Shown: piece by piece, positions 17,756-27,560 of the stretch
Position numbering within the stretch: the stretch's first letter is position 1
Layout: each line of letters starts with the position of its first letter
From: JAWVFM01 sp963843315
GTDB lineage: Bacteria; Actinomycetota; Thermoleophilia; Solirubrobacterales; 70-9
Direction: 5' to 3'
DNA length: 64,000 nucleotides
Assembly (NCBI GenBank): GCA_963843315.1
Contig: CAWJJU010000005.1
Span: forward strand, 1 to 64,000
Translations under genes and position numbers: made by a program
Notes under the pieces: generated by a model
Seen by the model: the letters and a program-made list of their open reading frames with translations, nothing else
The model's database searches: none
What the model was told of the DNA's origin: nothing

Positions 17756-18055
17756 GTGGCGGAACAACGAGGCGGAAGACCCATCAGCGGTTCATCGAGA
17801 CCCACCGGCGGCGACAAGGCCCTGGGCGGGAAGAAGCAGTATTTCCGGCGCAAGAAGCTGTGCCGGTTCTGCGTGGATAAGATCGACGACATCAACTACA
17901 AGGACGTCCGGCTGATCGGCTCCTTCATCAGCGAGCGCGGCAAGATCACGCCGCGGCGGATTTCGGGCGTGTGCGCCCCCCATCAGCGGCGGCTGGCGGA
18001 AGCCATCAAGCAGGCTCGCAACATCGCGCTGGTGCCGTTCGCGACGACGATTTAG
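17756..18055 (+). CDS. rpsR: 30S ribosomal protein S18
   Basis: A 99-residue protein from the GTG at 17756, 6 bases after AAGGAGA. The conserved core is KKLCRFCVDKIDDINYKDV, RLIGSFISERGKITPRR and QARNIALVPFA. The CxxC at the start of the core and a later Cys (GVCAPHQRR) mark the zinc-binding variant of S18. The N-terminal 25 residues are Gly/Arg-rich and variable. It forms a heterodimer with S6 on the platform of the 30S subunit. Confidence 0.95.
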   Translation: MAEQRGGRPISGSSRPTGGDKALGGKKQYFRRKKLCRFCVDKIDDINYKDVRLIGSFISERGKITPRRISGVCAPHQRRLAEAIKQARNIALVPFATTI

Positions 18056-18072
18056 CGGATACAGGTAACCCC

Positions 18073-18521
18073 ATGGACATCATCCTGAGAGAAGACATCG
18101 ATAAACTGGGCCAGCGCGGCGACATGGTGAAGGTCGCCGCCGGTTACGCGCGCAATTTCCTGCTGCCCCGGAACCTGGCCGTGGCGGCCACCGAATCCAA
18201 CAAGAAGATCGTGGAGCAGCAGCGCCAGGCGCACCTCCGCCGCGATGCCAAGCTGGTGACGCGAAGCGCAGGAGCTGGGCAAGATCATGGGCTCCGTCGA
18301 CGGTGACGATCCACCAGAAGGCCGGCGAAAACGATCAACTGTTCGGATCGGTCACCGCCAACGACGTGGCGGTGGCGCTCGAGAAGCTGGGCTATACCAT
18401 CGACCGCAAGAAGGTCCATCTGGAAGAACCCATCAAGACGCTGGGCGATTTCCAGGTGAGCGTTCGCCTGCACAAGGATGTGTCCATCGACATCCCGGTG
18501 CACGTGGTGAAAGAAGAGTAG
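18073..18521 (+). CDS. rplI: 50S ribosomal protein L9, frameshifted
   Basis: The N-domain is MDIILREDIDKLGQRGD, VKVAAGYARNFLLPRNLAV, followed by the connecting helix. The frame breaks near 18255-18300 and resumes as VTIHQKAGENDQLFGSVTA, LEKLGYTIDRKKVHLEEP, ending VSIDIPVHVVKEE. Together this is a complete L9 of about 149 residues. A probable sequencing indel, since both halves are well conserved. It closes the rpsF-rpsR-rplI group. Confidence 0.9.
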
Positions 18522-18530
18522 CCGCGGCCA

Positions 18531-20034
18531 GTGGCCAGTGCTGGGGAGTTGCTGCGCGAGGCCGCGCAAGGCCGGCTAGGTGTCGACAAGCGCCTGATTC
18601 AGTCCATTCTCGATAGCGGTGCCGGAAGCCGCCCAGGAAGTCGCTCGCGTTCGCACGGGCTTCGCACGACCAGGACCGCATCGATCTGGATCCCCTGCTG
18701 GTGGACTTGTTCCACCACTGGGGCGTCTCTCAACGGCCTCGAGGCTCTCGATTTCCTGATCGAGGTCGTAAAACGCACCCACGACGATGTGAACGACGAG
18801 CTGGTGCAAACGCTCCTGCCGTTCGGCGAGCGCGCCGTCGAGCCGCTCCTCAAACTCTACGAAGAGCTGGGCGAAGAGGAGGGCTCCGATGTCGCATTTC
18901 TGCTGGCTGGATTAGGAGTCCGCGATCCGCGCGTGTTGGCGGTGCTGCTCGATCGCTTGCAGTTCGACGCCGGGGATGGCGCGCTGTGTCTGGAGCTGTA
19001 TCACGATCCCGCAGCCAAGCCCGCGCTCGAAACCATGCTGGCCGAGATTCCCGCCGAGGAAATCGAGCTGCGGCGCGACCTCCAGCACGCCCTGGACGAG
19101 TTGGGCGAGCCCGCAGCTTCGTACGAGCCGATACCATTTGACATCTTTGCCGAATATCCGAGACGCGCCAACTGCCGGCGTTCGAAGTTCTGAGCGAACC
19201 GGAACGGATGCAGTTGATCGCATCGCCGGATGCGGAGACCCGCGCGGCCGCTGCCCACAGCTTTTTCAACCAGGAGCTCGATCCCAAGACGCGCGCGGCT
19301 CTATACCAGTTGGCGCAGTCCGATCCCGACGCCAAGGTTCGCGGGCGCGCCTGGGAATCGCTGGCCGACGCTACGGAAGACGCGGCGATTCGCGATGCGA
19401 TGCTCGCGGTCCTGACGGACACTTCGCGCGATATCGCCGAACGCGGGGGCGCGGCGGTAGGGTTGTATGCGGTCGCCGACCGGGACGATGTGAGTCAGGC
19501 CCTGCAAGCTCTGTATGAAGGGACGGCGTGGTGGCTCGCGCGAAAGCGCTGGAATCCATGTGGCGCTCGCTGTGGAAGCCTTACGCCCGCTTCTTTCCGC
19601 AGCATCTCGAAGACCCCAACAAGGAGATCGTGCGCCAGGCGATTCGCGGCGCGGGATATTTTCAGCTCACGCGCCACATCGACAAAATCGCCAGCTATTT
19701 CGACCGCGAAGACGACCTGGAGGATCTCCGCGAGGATGCTCTGTTCGCCTACGCGCTGGCGATGCCGGGCGAGACCACGCGCGGCCGGATCCGTGGCATG
19801 CTGCGCAAGATCGACACGATTGCCCATCTGTCATCGAGCGAAGCGGAGCTGGTGATGTTCGCTCTCGACGAGCGCTTGCGGCTGGCAGGGCTCGATCCCG
19901 TGTTCGCGGCGGATGATCCCGAGCAAGAGATCGAAGAGCCGGAGCCTCCTCCAGCGCCGGCCGGCAAAGTCGGCCGGAACGATCCCTGCCCCTGCGGCAG
20001 CGGCAAGAAGTATAAAAAGTGCCACGGCGCGTAA
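18531..20034 (+). CDS. HEAT-like repeat protein with C-terminal SEC-C zinc motif, several frameshifts
   Basis: A chain of helical-repeat segments in three frames: LEALDFLIEVVKRTHDDVND, VEPLLKLYEELGEEEG and LDRLQFDAGDGALCLELY; then RMQLIASPDAETRAAAAHSF and RDAMLAVLTDTSRDIAERGG; then LEDPNKEIVRQAIRGAGYF, LSSSEAELVMFALDERLRL, ending in a SEC-C motif, GRNDPCPCGSGKKYKKCHG. Indels lie near 18635-18700, 19170-19200 and 19520. Corrected length is about 490 residues. SEC-C motifs bind zinc and occur on SecA and many proteins linked to translation or export. The role of this protein is unknown. The GTG at 18531 is uncertain because it sits in the CAGTGGC heptamers. Confidence 0.65.
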
Positions 20035-20068
20035 CCCTGAAGCCGCGCTCAACTCGTAGAATGAAGTA

Positions 20069-21520
20069 GTGACTGCCGGAAAAGCCGGACTTCTGCGCCA
20101 GCTGGGCTTGTTCAGCGCGACGGCGCTGGTGGTCTCCAACATGATCGGGACGGGGATCTTCACCGCCACCGGTTTCCTGGCCGGCGAACTCGGCTCCCCC
20201 AATCTGGTTCTGTGGATCTGGGTGGTGGGCGGCGTCGTCGCGTTTCTGGGCGCGATCTGCTATTCCGAACTGGGCATCAACTTCCCCAGCTCCGGCGGCG
20301 AATACGTGTATCTCACACGCGCCTTCGGTCCCACCTGGGGATTCATGACGGGCTGGGCTTCGTTTTTCGCCGGATTCTCCGCGCCCATCGCCGCGGCGGC
20401 GCTGGCTTTTTCCGAATACCTGGGGCACTTCTTCCCCGCCCTGAGCCAGGAGAATGCTCCGGTGATCGCCGGCTCGGGCGAGTGGGCCATCCGGCTCGGC
20501 GGCGCGCAAGCCGTCGCCTGCGGGCTGGTGGCGGTGTTCACGGTGCTGAACATCTTCGGCGTGCAACGCGTGGCCCGCGTGCAAAACGTTTTGACCGGCG
20601 CGAAGGTCACTGGTGCTGCTGGCTTTCATCGTGCTGGGATTCACGATCGGCGACGGCGAATGTCGCGAACTTCGCGCTGACCGCCACGCGCAGCGTGACG
20701 ACGCCGCTGATCGCGCAATTCGCGCATCAGCCTGGTGTGGGTCTACGTGGCCTATAGCGGCTGGAACGCGGCGACCTACGTCGCGGAGGAATTGCGCCAG
20801 CCCGCGCGCACGCTGCCTATGGCGCTGGGGATCGGCACGGCGCTGGTCACGGCGCTGTATCTGCTGTTAAATGTCGTGTTTCTGTACGCGGCTCCGCTCG
20901 AGGACATGAAGGGGCAAGAAGCGGTGGGCGCTTTCGCGGCGTCGCGCCTGTTCGGGCCGGAGATCGCCGGAATTTTCGCCGGCCTGATGGCGCTTTCGCT
21001 GATGTCGACGGTGAACGCGATGGTGACGGTGGGCCCGCGCGTGTATTACGCCATGGCCGGGAACGGAGCGTTTCCGGCCGGCGGCGGCCAAAGTGCATCC
21101 GCGATTTCATACGCCGGTGGCGGCGATTGTGGCGCAGGGCGTCTGCACCATGCTGATGACGCTGACGCCGTTTCCTCAGCTGATGACGTATATCGGTCTC
21201 ACGCTGAACGTTTTCGCCGTGATGAGCGTGGCGTCGCTGTTCCTGTTCCGGCGGCGCGTCCCGGCTGGCAGAAACTGCGGGTGGTGAGCTTCGCCTATCC
21301 TCTGTTCCCGCTGCTGTTCATCATGGTGGGCATCTGGATGACGTACCAGGGCATCGTGCTGAAACCCTACGTCGCGCTGGCGACCGGGGTCACACTGGGC
21401 ACGGGAGCGCTGGTGTACCATCTGCGGCTGCGGTCGCGAACGCCGCGAGACACCCGACGGTGGAGACATATTAGTGTTCGCGATGCATCGTATAATCAAG
21501 GGAATGGCGCTATCGTCTAA
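20069..21520 (+). CDS. APC-family amino-acid permease, several frameshifts
   Basis: The start MTAGKAGLLRQLGLFSATAL leads into LVVSNMIGTGIFTATGFL, the APC signature, GGVVAFLGAICYSELG and YVYLTRAFGPTWGFMTGWAS. After VQNVLTGAKV the frame changes (near 20605): LLAFIVLGFTIGD, VYVAYSGWNAATYVAEELRQ, AGIFAGLMALSLMSTVNA. It changes again near 21080 (VAAIVAQGVCTMLMTLTPF) and 21270 (LRVVSFAYPLFPLLFIMVGI). The expected 12 membrane segments are present when frames are merged. The last open frame stops at 21520, inside the tRNA gene, so the true end is probably some 40-50 bases earlier. Substrate unknown, likely an amino acid. Confidence 0.75.
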
Positions 21521-21580
21521 CGGTTAGGACGGAGCCCTCTCAAGGCTCAAATACGGGTTCGATTCCCGTTAGCGCTACCA
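21506..21580 (+). tRNA. tRNA-Glu (CTC)
   Basis: A cloverleaf with acceptor GGCGCTA/TAGCGCT (one G-T closing pair). The anticodon arm is GAGCC-CTCTCAA-GGCTC, giving anticodon CTC. The T-arm is ACGGG-TTCGATT-CCCGT, with discriminator A and an encoded CCA at 21578-21580. A TATAAT box at 21491-21496 sits about 10 bases upstream and probably is the -10 element. Confidence 0.93.
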
Positions 21581-21581
21581 C

Positions 21582-21710
21582 CTACACTTTTGATTCCATT
21601 GGATTTGCCAAAGACACGACGCCCCTCGGATCTGCGGTACGTTGATCATCAGCAGGAAGAGCGTGACGGTACACCTTGGCGGTAACGTGGGTGGTGGCGT
21701 GTGTCAAAAG
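21582..21710 (-). pseudogene. Tyrosine recombinase (integrase) C-terminal remnant next to tRNA-Glu
   Basis: Reading the minus strand ending at 21582 gives LLTHATTHVTAKVYRHALPA, then DDQRTADPRG. This has the shape of the C-terminus of phage-type integrases, where HxxxxxTAKVYxHAL contains the catalytic Tyr. Stops lie just upstream (near 21735), so only about 45 residues remain. Its position 2 bases after a tRNA 3' end is the classic site of an integrated element. The match is short, so confidence is moderate. Confidence 0.45.
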
Positions 21711-21860
21711 AAATGTTTTTGGGATGCTCCAAAGTAGTCACAACGTGACCAACCAGGGGCGGAATCGAGCCCCAGCGCTGCTGCGGCTCATGTACTTTCT
21801 TAACGCTGCTATCCTGAAAACTGACAACGTTCCGTTCGCCTCAGGAAGAACCGAACACAA

Positions 21861-23120
21861 TTGATAAAGCATTTTTCCGAACTCAATCTTTGCTCCGCGT
21901 TGCGGAACAACCTGGATAAGAACGAATTCGTCACTCCAACGCCAGTCCAGGCGCAGGCCATTCCGCCACTCATGGAAGGCCGCGACGTCGTGGCGACCGC
22001 GCAGACCGGCACAGGCAAGACTCTGGCGTTCTCGATTCCGGTGATTGAAGCTCTCGCCGCCGTTCCCCGCACCAAAACAATAAAAGTCCTGATCCTTAGC
22101 CCCACCCGCGAACTTGCCATTCAGATCGATGCGGCATTCCGGCAACTCGCCCACGGCATGCGCATCCGCACCGCCGTGGTGGTGGGCGGCATGAGCGAGA
22201 CCAACCAGTTGCGCGATATCCAGGCCGGGGCCGAAGTGGTGATCGCGACGCCGGGCCGTCTCTGCGACTATCTGGATCGCAGGCTGGTCGATCTTTCCGG
22301 CACCGCCACTGTGGTTCTCGACGAGGCCGATCGGATGCTCGATATGGGCTTCCTGCCCTCTCTGCGCATCATCCTCGATCATCTTCCGGCGAAACGCCAC
22401 ACCATGCTTTTCTCCGCGACCATGGATCCATCGGTGGCGGGTCTGGTCGCAGGTTACGTGCACAATCCGGTTCGAATCGCGGTGGAGGCGTGCGCACAAA
22501 CGGCCGCCCAGATCGATCTCTTCTGTTACGAAGTCGCTCAGGGCTCCAAGTTTGATCTCCTGGAGCATCTGCTCAAGAACGAGACGGGCTCTTTCCTCGT
22601 CTTCGTGGCCACCAAAGAGGGCGCCGAGAGGCTCGCGAAATTTCTGGAGCGCGGGGAACACAAGGTGGCCTCGATCCACGGCGATCGCTCGCAAAGCCAG
22701 CGGAACAAAGCGCTGCAGGGCTTCAAAGACGGTGTTCACCGTGTACTGGTGGCCACCGACGTAGCGGCGCGCGGGATTCATGTGGATGATATCGCGCATG
22801 TCGTGAACTACGATTTGCCGCAGGAGGCGGGAAACTTCATTCATCGCGTCGGACGCACGGGCCGCGCTGGCGCACGTGGCGCCTCCTGGACCTTTGTGAC
22901 TCCGCTCGAACGCTCCGATGTGCGCAACTATGAGCGCGCACTGGGGATTCAGGTGGAATATCGCGAACTGCCTCCGCTGCCGCGGCCCATCGGGCTGGTG
23001 ACGGATGTCCAGGCGTTTCTGGCCTCGATGCGTACCAGCCAACCGTCGGACAACGAGCCGAAGCCGACGCCGCCGCTGACTAAGACGAGAAGCTTCTCGG
23101 GCAGCCGCCGTCGTCGCTGA
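21861..23120 (+). CDS. DEAD-box ATP-dependent RNA helicase (RhlE-like)
   Basis: A 419-residue helicase with all motifs in order: Q motif FVTPTPVQAQAIP, motif I AQTGTGKTLAF, Ia PTRELA, Ib ATPGRLCDYL, II VLDEADRMLDMGF, III FSATMD, V ATDVAARGIHVDD, VI HRVGRTGRAGARG. The start is a TTG at 21861 (MIKHFSELNLCSALRNNL) after an AGGAAG 12 bases upstream. The C-terminal tail is short and basic (RSFSGSRRRR), suited to RNA binding. Single intact frame. It probably unwinds structured RNA during ribosome assembly or cold adaptation. Confidence 0.93.
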   Translation: MIKHFSELNLCSALRNNLDKNEFVTPTPVQAQAIPPLMEGRDVVATAQTGTGKTLAFSIPVIEALAAVPRTKTIKVLILSPTRELAIQIDAAFRQLAHGMRIRTAVVVGGMSETNQLRDIQAGAEVVIATPGRLCDYLDRRLVDLSGTATVVLDEADRMLDMGFLPSLRIILDHLPAKRHTMLFSATMDPSVAGLVAGYVHNPVRIAVEACAQTAAQIDLFCYEVAQGSKFDLLEHLLKNETGSFLVFVATKEGAERLAKFLERGEHKVASIHGDRSQSQRNKALQGFKDGVHRVLVATDVAARGIHVDDIAHVVNYDLPQEAGNFIHRVGRTGRAGARGASWTFVTPLERSDVRNYERALGIQVEYRELPPLPRPIGLVTDVQAFLASMRTSQPSDNEPKPTPPLTKTRSFSGSRRRR

Positions 23121-23456
23121 ACTTGTTCTCCAGTCGGCTTGTGGGAAGTTTCATAACTCTGTGATCTGAATCACATCCGTTGAAGAGAGTCCGCGGTTGA
23201 GAGTGATGTCATCTCGCTGTCATCAGGTGCACGCACGTGCTGGTACAGGTTAGCAGCGAAGGAACACAACGGAAGCAGAATCAACCATTTGAGCCGGGGC
23301 TTCATTCCCGTTAGTTAGCGCGAGTATGGTCAGGACTACGAGCACGCCACTCACACTTTCATCGTGTCGCCGAGCGACACGATGAATCCAGACGCGATTC
23401 CAGACGAAATCGCTTCGAACCATGCGGCCGGACGCGGCAAGTGTCGGCGCCAGGCC
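23121..23456. other. Intergenic region with a perfect hairpin
   Basis: No gene recognised. The only clear structure is the hairpin at 23359-23385. The tract near 23160-23260 has no promoter I can defend. Confidence 0.4.
23359..23385. repeat. Perfect 11-bp inverted repeat, 5-base loop
   Basis: TCATCGTGTCG (23359-23369) and CGACACGATGA (23375-23385) are exact complements around CCGAG. No T-run follows on either strand, so it is not a standard intrinsic terminator. It may be an operator or an RNA structure. Confidence 0.6.
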
Positions 23457-24221
23457 TCAGGCTCGGATCACGGCAACATGGCTTCCGGACACGCCATGAC
23501 GCTTCACGACAAGAATCATGCAGGGCACAGCCCCGCCCTTGTCAATGATTTTTTCGACTGAGTACATGGAGTCGAGCAGCTTTGGATTGGCGCCGCCAGC
23601 ACCGGTCGCTTCCACTACCCGCATGTTCCCGCCGGTCATGCTGCCGGGGAAGTAGGTGTCAACCACGGCCACGTGCCCGGGGCCCCGCAGCACGGAATTA
23701 CCGTTCATGAAGACCAGGAGATCGCCCATCATCACGCGAGTCGGATCATTGACGGCGCTTACCGGTTGAAAATAGGATTCCGCAGGGGTGCCCCGCAGAG
23801 TGCTTGCCGAGTACGTCTTTTTCCCGCAAGCAACCAGGTAATTCGTCACGAAACCTGAGCAGTCGATTCCCAGGTTCTGGTCGAAATAGGCTTGAATCGT
23901 CGCTTGCGACGGATTCCTGATCTTCTGCGAATAGATCGCCCACTGCAGCGCGAGCCCATAGTCCTCCGGTGCACCCTTGCCCATGGCCGCTGTCCGGATG
24001 CGCTCCTTGTTCTGCTGAAACCATGTATTCCTGGCGGTGCCGGCGGTAACGGCGTCGTAGTGGGTCATCTCGGTCGTGCCGGGCGTCCAGTTCATCATGA
24101 AGTACTTGTTGAGCCGGACGGTGACCGGAGTAACGCGGCACACGTTCGTCACGGGGTCGTCGACCTCGATATTGACTACGATATTGCGGTACCGGTTCAT
24201 GAATTCCACGGGTCTTGGCAT
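23457..24221 (-). CDS. NlpC/P60-like cysteine peptidase/amidase
   Basis: A 254-residue protein. The NlpC/P60-type nucleophile motif is NLGIDCSGFVTNYLVACG, and the histidine strand is LRGPGHVAVVDTYFPG. The preceding region ALQWAIYSQKIRNPSQATIQ positions the substrate. No signal peptide is obvious at MPRPVEFMNRYRN, so it may be cytoplasmic or exported by another route. Such enzymes usually cleave cell-wall peptides. The MGDLLVFMNG stretch before the His motif is typical of this fold. The lipoprotein gene upstream is on the same strand, 30 bases away, so the two may form an operon. Confidence 0.75.
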   Translation of the reverse strand: MPRPVEFMNRYRNIVVNIEVDDPVTNVCRVTPVTVRLNKYFMMNWTPGTTEMTHYDAVTAGTARNTWFQQNKERIRTAAMGKGAPEDYGLALQWAIYSQKIRNPSQATIQAYFDQNLGIDCSGFVTNYLVACGKKTYSASTLRGTPAESYFQPVSAVNDPTRVMMGDLLVFMNGNSVLRGPGHVAVVDTYFPGSMTGGNMRVVEATGAGGANPKLLDSMYSVEKIIDKGGAVPCMILVVKRHGVSGSHVAVIRA

Positions 24222-24251
24222 GGTCGTGCTTCCAGTTCGACTGGGTTGTCT

Positions 24252-24857
24252 CTAGAGTTGATGGATAGTGGCCGCCGCGCGCGGCAACTCCGAAGCGCAC
24301 GGTCTGTTCGCGGCCGAATCCGCGAATGTATCCACTTCGGCTTCCGATTTTGTTCCTTGCAGGATCCTGTCGGTTACGCACACGCCGGCGTCCGTAATCT
24401 TCGCAATCGCCAAATACGTACTGGTGATCTTAGCCGGATCGTCCTGATCCTCCCGAGCGTGCACGCCGACGATCAGCGCGCGCGGCATCGGCTCGCCATT
24501 CTGCCTGGTGACGCGCCACTCCGCCTTATCATCCAGACTGGACATCGAGCGAGTCACCACGTCCTGGAAATTCAGAGAGAACTGATGTTGCGCGGCATCC
24601 ACCACATCGATCGACAAGCGGCCGGAATCGACGGGCCGGACGTTCAAAACGTAACCGGCGACTCCCGGGCACGACAGATACGCTGTTTCATCAGGCGAGC
24701 TTTTGTCGATGACTTTATTGCAGGACGCGGCACTCAAGCTGGTATAAACGGATTCCACAACTGCTTCCCGGCGGGCTGAGCAGCCAGACACGACCAGAGC
24801 GGTGAACGCAACAAAACCGATGTTCCAAGGACTCACAACGATGGTTCTCCACTGCAT
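24252..24857 (-). CDS. Putative lipoprotein of unknown function
   Basis: A 201-residue protein with a lipoprotein signal: hydrophobic PWNIGFVAFTALVVSGC, where LVVSGC is the lipobox and Cys26 would be lipidated. The mature part has three further Cys (ASCNKV, YLSCPG, AGVCVT) and no family I recognise. Its stop lies 30 bases before the NlpC/P60-like gene, suggesting co-transcription. It may be a cell-envelope partner of that enzyme, which is inference from position only. Confidence 0.6.
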   Translation of the reverse strand: MQWRTIVVSPWNIGFVAFTALVVSGCSARREAVVESVYTSLSAASCNKVIDKSSPDETAYLSCPGVAGYVLNVRPVDSGRLSIDVVDAAQHQFSLNFQDVVTRSMSSLDDKAEWRVTRQNGEPMPRALIVGVHAREDQDDPAKITSTYLAIAKITDAGVCVTDRILQGTKSEAEVDTFADSAANRPCASELPRAAATIHQL

Positions 24858-25052
24858 CGGGCCATCCTACGGAGTCTGTCGCCCGTCGCCGCCGCCCGCC
24901 GCCCATGATACTAGCCCGGGGCCCACGACGCCACGGGGAATGGACCTGCCGTTTCGTTCTGAGCGGCGGATAGCTCGGGGACACGGAAGCGCACTACGAC
25001 ATGCCCGCAAAAGACCTTCGGCGAGGTTTGAAGGTGTTAGTGTAGTGAGGGA

Positions 25053-27542
25053 ATGTCCAGGCGTTCCTCTCTCCAAGCTAAGCCAGTCCCAGTGGAGACG
25101 GGCCCGCCAGCGACCGAAGTCGCTTATCTGATCCCCTGGCTGCTGCTATTTGCCGGCAGCGGCTGCGCGGCCCTTATCTACGAGATCGTCTGGTTCCAGT
25201 TGCTGCAACTGGTGATCGGATCTTCCGCGATATCGCTGGCGCTCCTTTTGGCGGCGTACATGGGAGGATTGTGCCTGGGAAGCGCCGCGCTTCCACGGCT
25301 GGTTTCCGCGCGCCACCACCCGATGCGTGTGTACGCGTTATTGGAGTTGGGGATCTGCGCGTTCGGAATTGTGGCCCTGTTCGGGGTTCCGCTGATCGGG
25401 CGCCTTTATCTTGCGAGCGCGACCAGCGGGTTACTGGGAGTGATACTGCGGGGAGTGGTCGCGTCCGCGTGTCTGCTCCCGCCGACACTATTGATGGGCG
25501 GCTCCCTTCCCGCCATGGCCCGCTGGGTGGAGACGACACCCAAAGGCGTGTCCTGGCTGGGTCTCTGTACGGCGCGAATATCGCCGGAGCGGTCATTGGC
25601 TGTCTGGCGGCGGGCTTCTATCTGCTTCGCGTCTACAACCTGGGGGTCGCGACCTACACGTCGCGGCGGCGATCAACGTGGCAGTGGCTCTGCTCGCGTG
25701 GGCGCTTGCGGCACGCGACAAAAGCTGGTCGCCTGCCCCGCCGGTCGCAGAGAGTTCCAGACCGCAAAACCGGATGGTTCTTTCCAGTGTCTATGTAGCC
25801 ATCGCGCTCTCGGGACTGAGTGCGCTGGGAGCCGAAGTGGTGTGGACGCGGCTGTTGTCCCTGATGCTGGGCGCGACGGTCTACACGTTCTCGATCGTTC
25901 TGGCGGTGTTTCTGTTTGGACTGTGGGCCGGCACCAGCGCCGGTTCGTTTTTGGCCCGCCGGCCGCTTCGCGAACCGCGCTTGGCACTCGCGGTTTGCCA
26001 GGTACTTGCTCGCCGTTGCCATTGCCTGGACGGCTTTCACGCTGGCTTATTCTCTGCCCTACTGGCCCGTCGATCCGTGGCTTTCGACCAGCCCCTGGCT
26101 CACTTTCGACCTGGACGTCACCCGGTGCTTGCGGGCGATTCTCCCCGGCGACCTTGCTCTGGGGCGCCAGCTTTCCTCTCGCGCTAGCCGGCGCGGCGGT
26201 GGAGGGGGAGGACCCCGCCCGTCTAGTCGGCCGAGATGTACGCGGCCAATACCGCCGGAGCCATTGTGGGCGCGCTGGTGTTCAGCCTGGTGCTGATTCC
26301 CGCCATAGGAACACAGCGGCTCCCAACAGCTTCCTGATCGCTGGATCGCGGCCGCGGGCGCCGTGGTAGCGCTTGCCTCAGTGGCGCGGAGCGCCGGTCA
26401 GGCGGATCGCGCCTGGCCCGCGCGAGTCGCTGTGCTGGCTGGGGCTTGTCCGCTTGACGGTCGCCCCGGTGCCCTGGCAGGTGGTCGCTTACGGGCGGCG
26501 CGTCGCGCCCGTCTTGCGCGGCCTGAATGCCGACCTGGGCCCCACTAGCTTATTCGTAGGCGAGGGAATCAGTTCTTCGATTGCCATCACGCAGCGTGGG
26601 GACGCAGCGATCTTCTATGTCAGCGGAAAATCCGAGGCCTCACTCAGCGCCGCTCGACATGCGCCTGCAGCGCATGATGGGACACCTCCCCGCCCTGATT
26701 CACCTGCGCCGCGCTCGGTGCTGGTCGTCGGATTTGGCGCGGGGGTCACGGGCGGATCCTTCGTTCCCTATCCGGAGGTGCAGCAGATCGTCATTTGTGA
26801 ATTGGAGCCGCTGATCCCGCCCGCATCGAGGAGTATTTCGGGAAGCAGAACTACGACGTCCTACACGATCCACGCACGCGCAGTCGTTTCCGACGACGCG
26901 CGGCACTACGTCTTTACCACTCGGGAGAAGTTCGACGTGATCACCACGGATCCCATCCATCCCTGGGTCAAGGGGACGTCCACTCTGTACTCGAAGGAGT
27001 TTTTCGAGTTAGAGAAGCGCCATCTGAATCCGGGCGGCGTAGTGGCACAATGGCTGCCGCTCTATGAGAGCGATGAGAAAACGGTCCAGACCGAGCTGGC
27101 AACGTTCTTCAGTGTCTTTCCCAACGCAACGGTGTGGAGCAACTTTCTGAACGGCGACGGATACGACCTGGTGCTGCTGGGGCGCGCGGATGATTCTCCC
27201 ATCGATATGGATGCCCTGGCGGAGCGGCTGGGAAAGCCCGGCTACGCCAGAGTATCTGCATCGCTGGCCGAGGTCGAATTCCATTCCCCGGTGGATTTAC
27301 TGGCGACCTACGCCGGCTGGGCGCCGGATTTGGAGCCAATGCTGGCGGGCGCCCAGATCAATGATGATTTCAATCTGCGTTTGCAGTATCTTGCGGGGCT
27401 GGGATTGAACTCGGTGTCGGGGCCGCAGATTTATCGCGATATTCTTGCGTACCGCAAGTTTCCCGAAGGTCTGCTAACTGGCAGCGGTGAGCGGATGAAT
27501 GCGCTGCGCGAGTTGCTCGGGCGGCCCTATCGCACCTTCTAG
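25053..27542 (+). CDS. Membrane-fused spermidine synthase-like protein, multiple frameshifts
   Basis: The N-terminal half has repeated membrane segments: IPWLLLFAGSGCAALIYEIV, WFQLLQLVIGSSAISLALLL, GVVASACLLPPTLLMGGSLP; in another frame YVAIALSGLSALGAEVVWTR and VLAVFLFGLWAGTSAGSF. The C-terminal half is a Rossmann methyltransferase-like spermidine synthase domain: SVLVVGFGAGVTGG, IVICELEPL, HYVFTTREKFDVITTDPIHP, GTSTLYSKEFFELEKRHLNP, GGVVAQWLPLYE. Frame changes fall near 25570, 25990, 26300 and within the Rossmann part. Corrected length is about 830 residues. Such fusions are common in Acidobacteriota; whether they aminopropylate polyamines is unproven. Confidence 0.78.
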
Positions 27543-27560
27543 GAGGAGCCAGAAGTCAGA

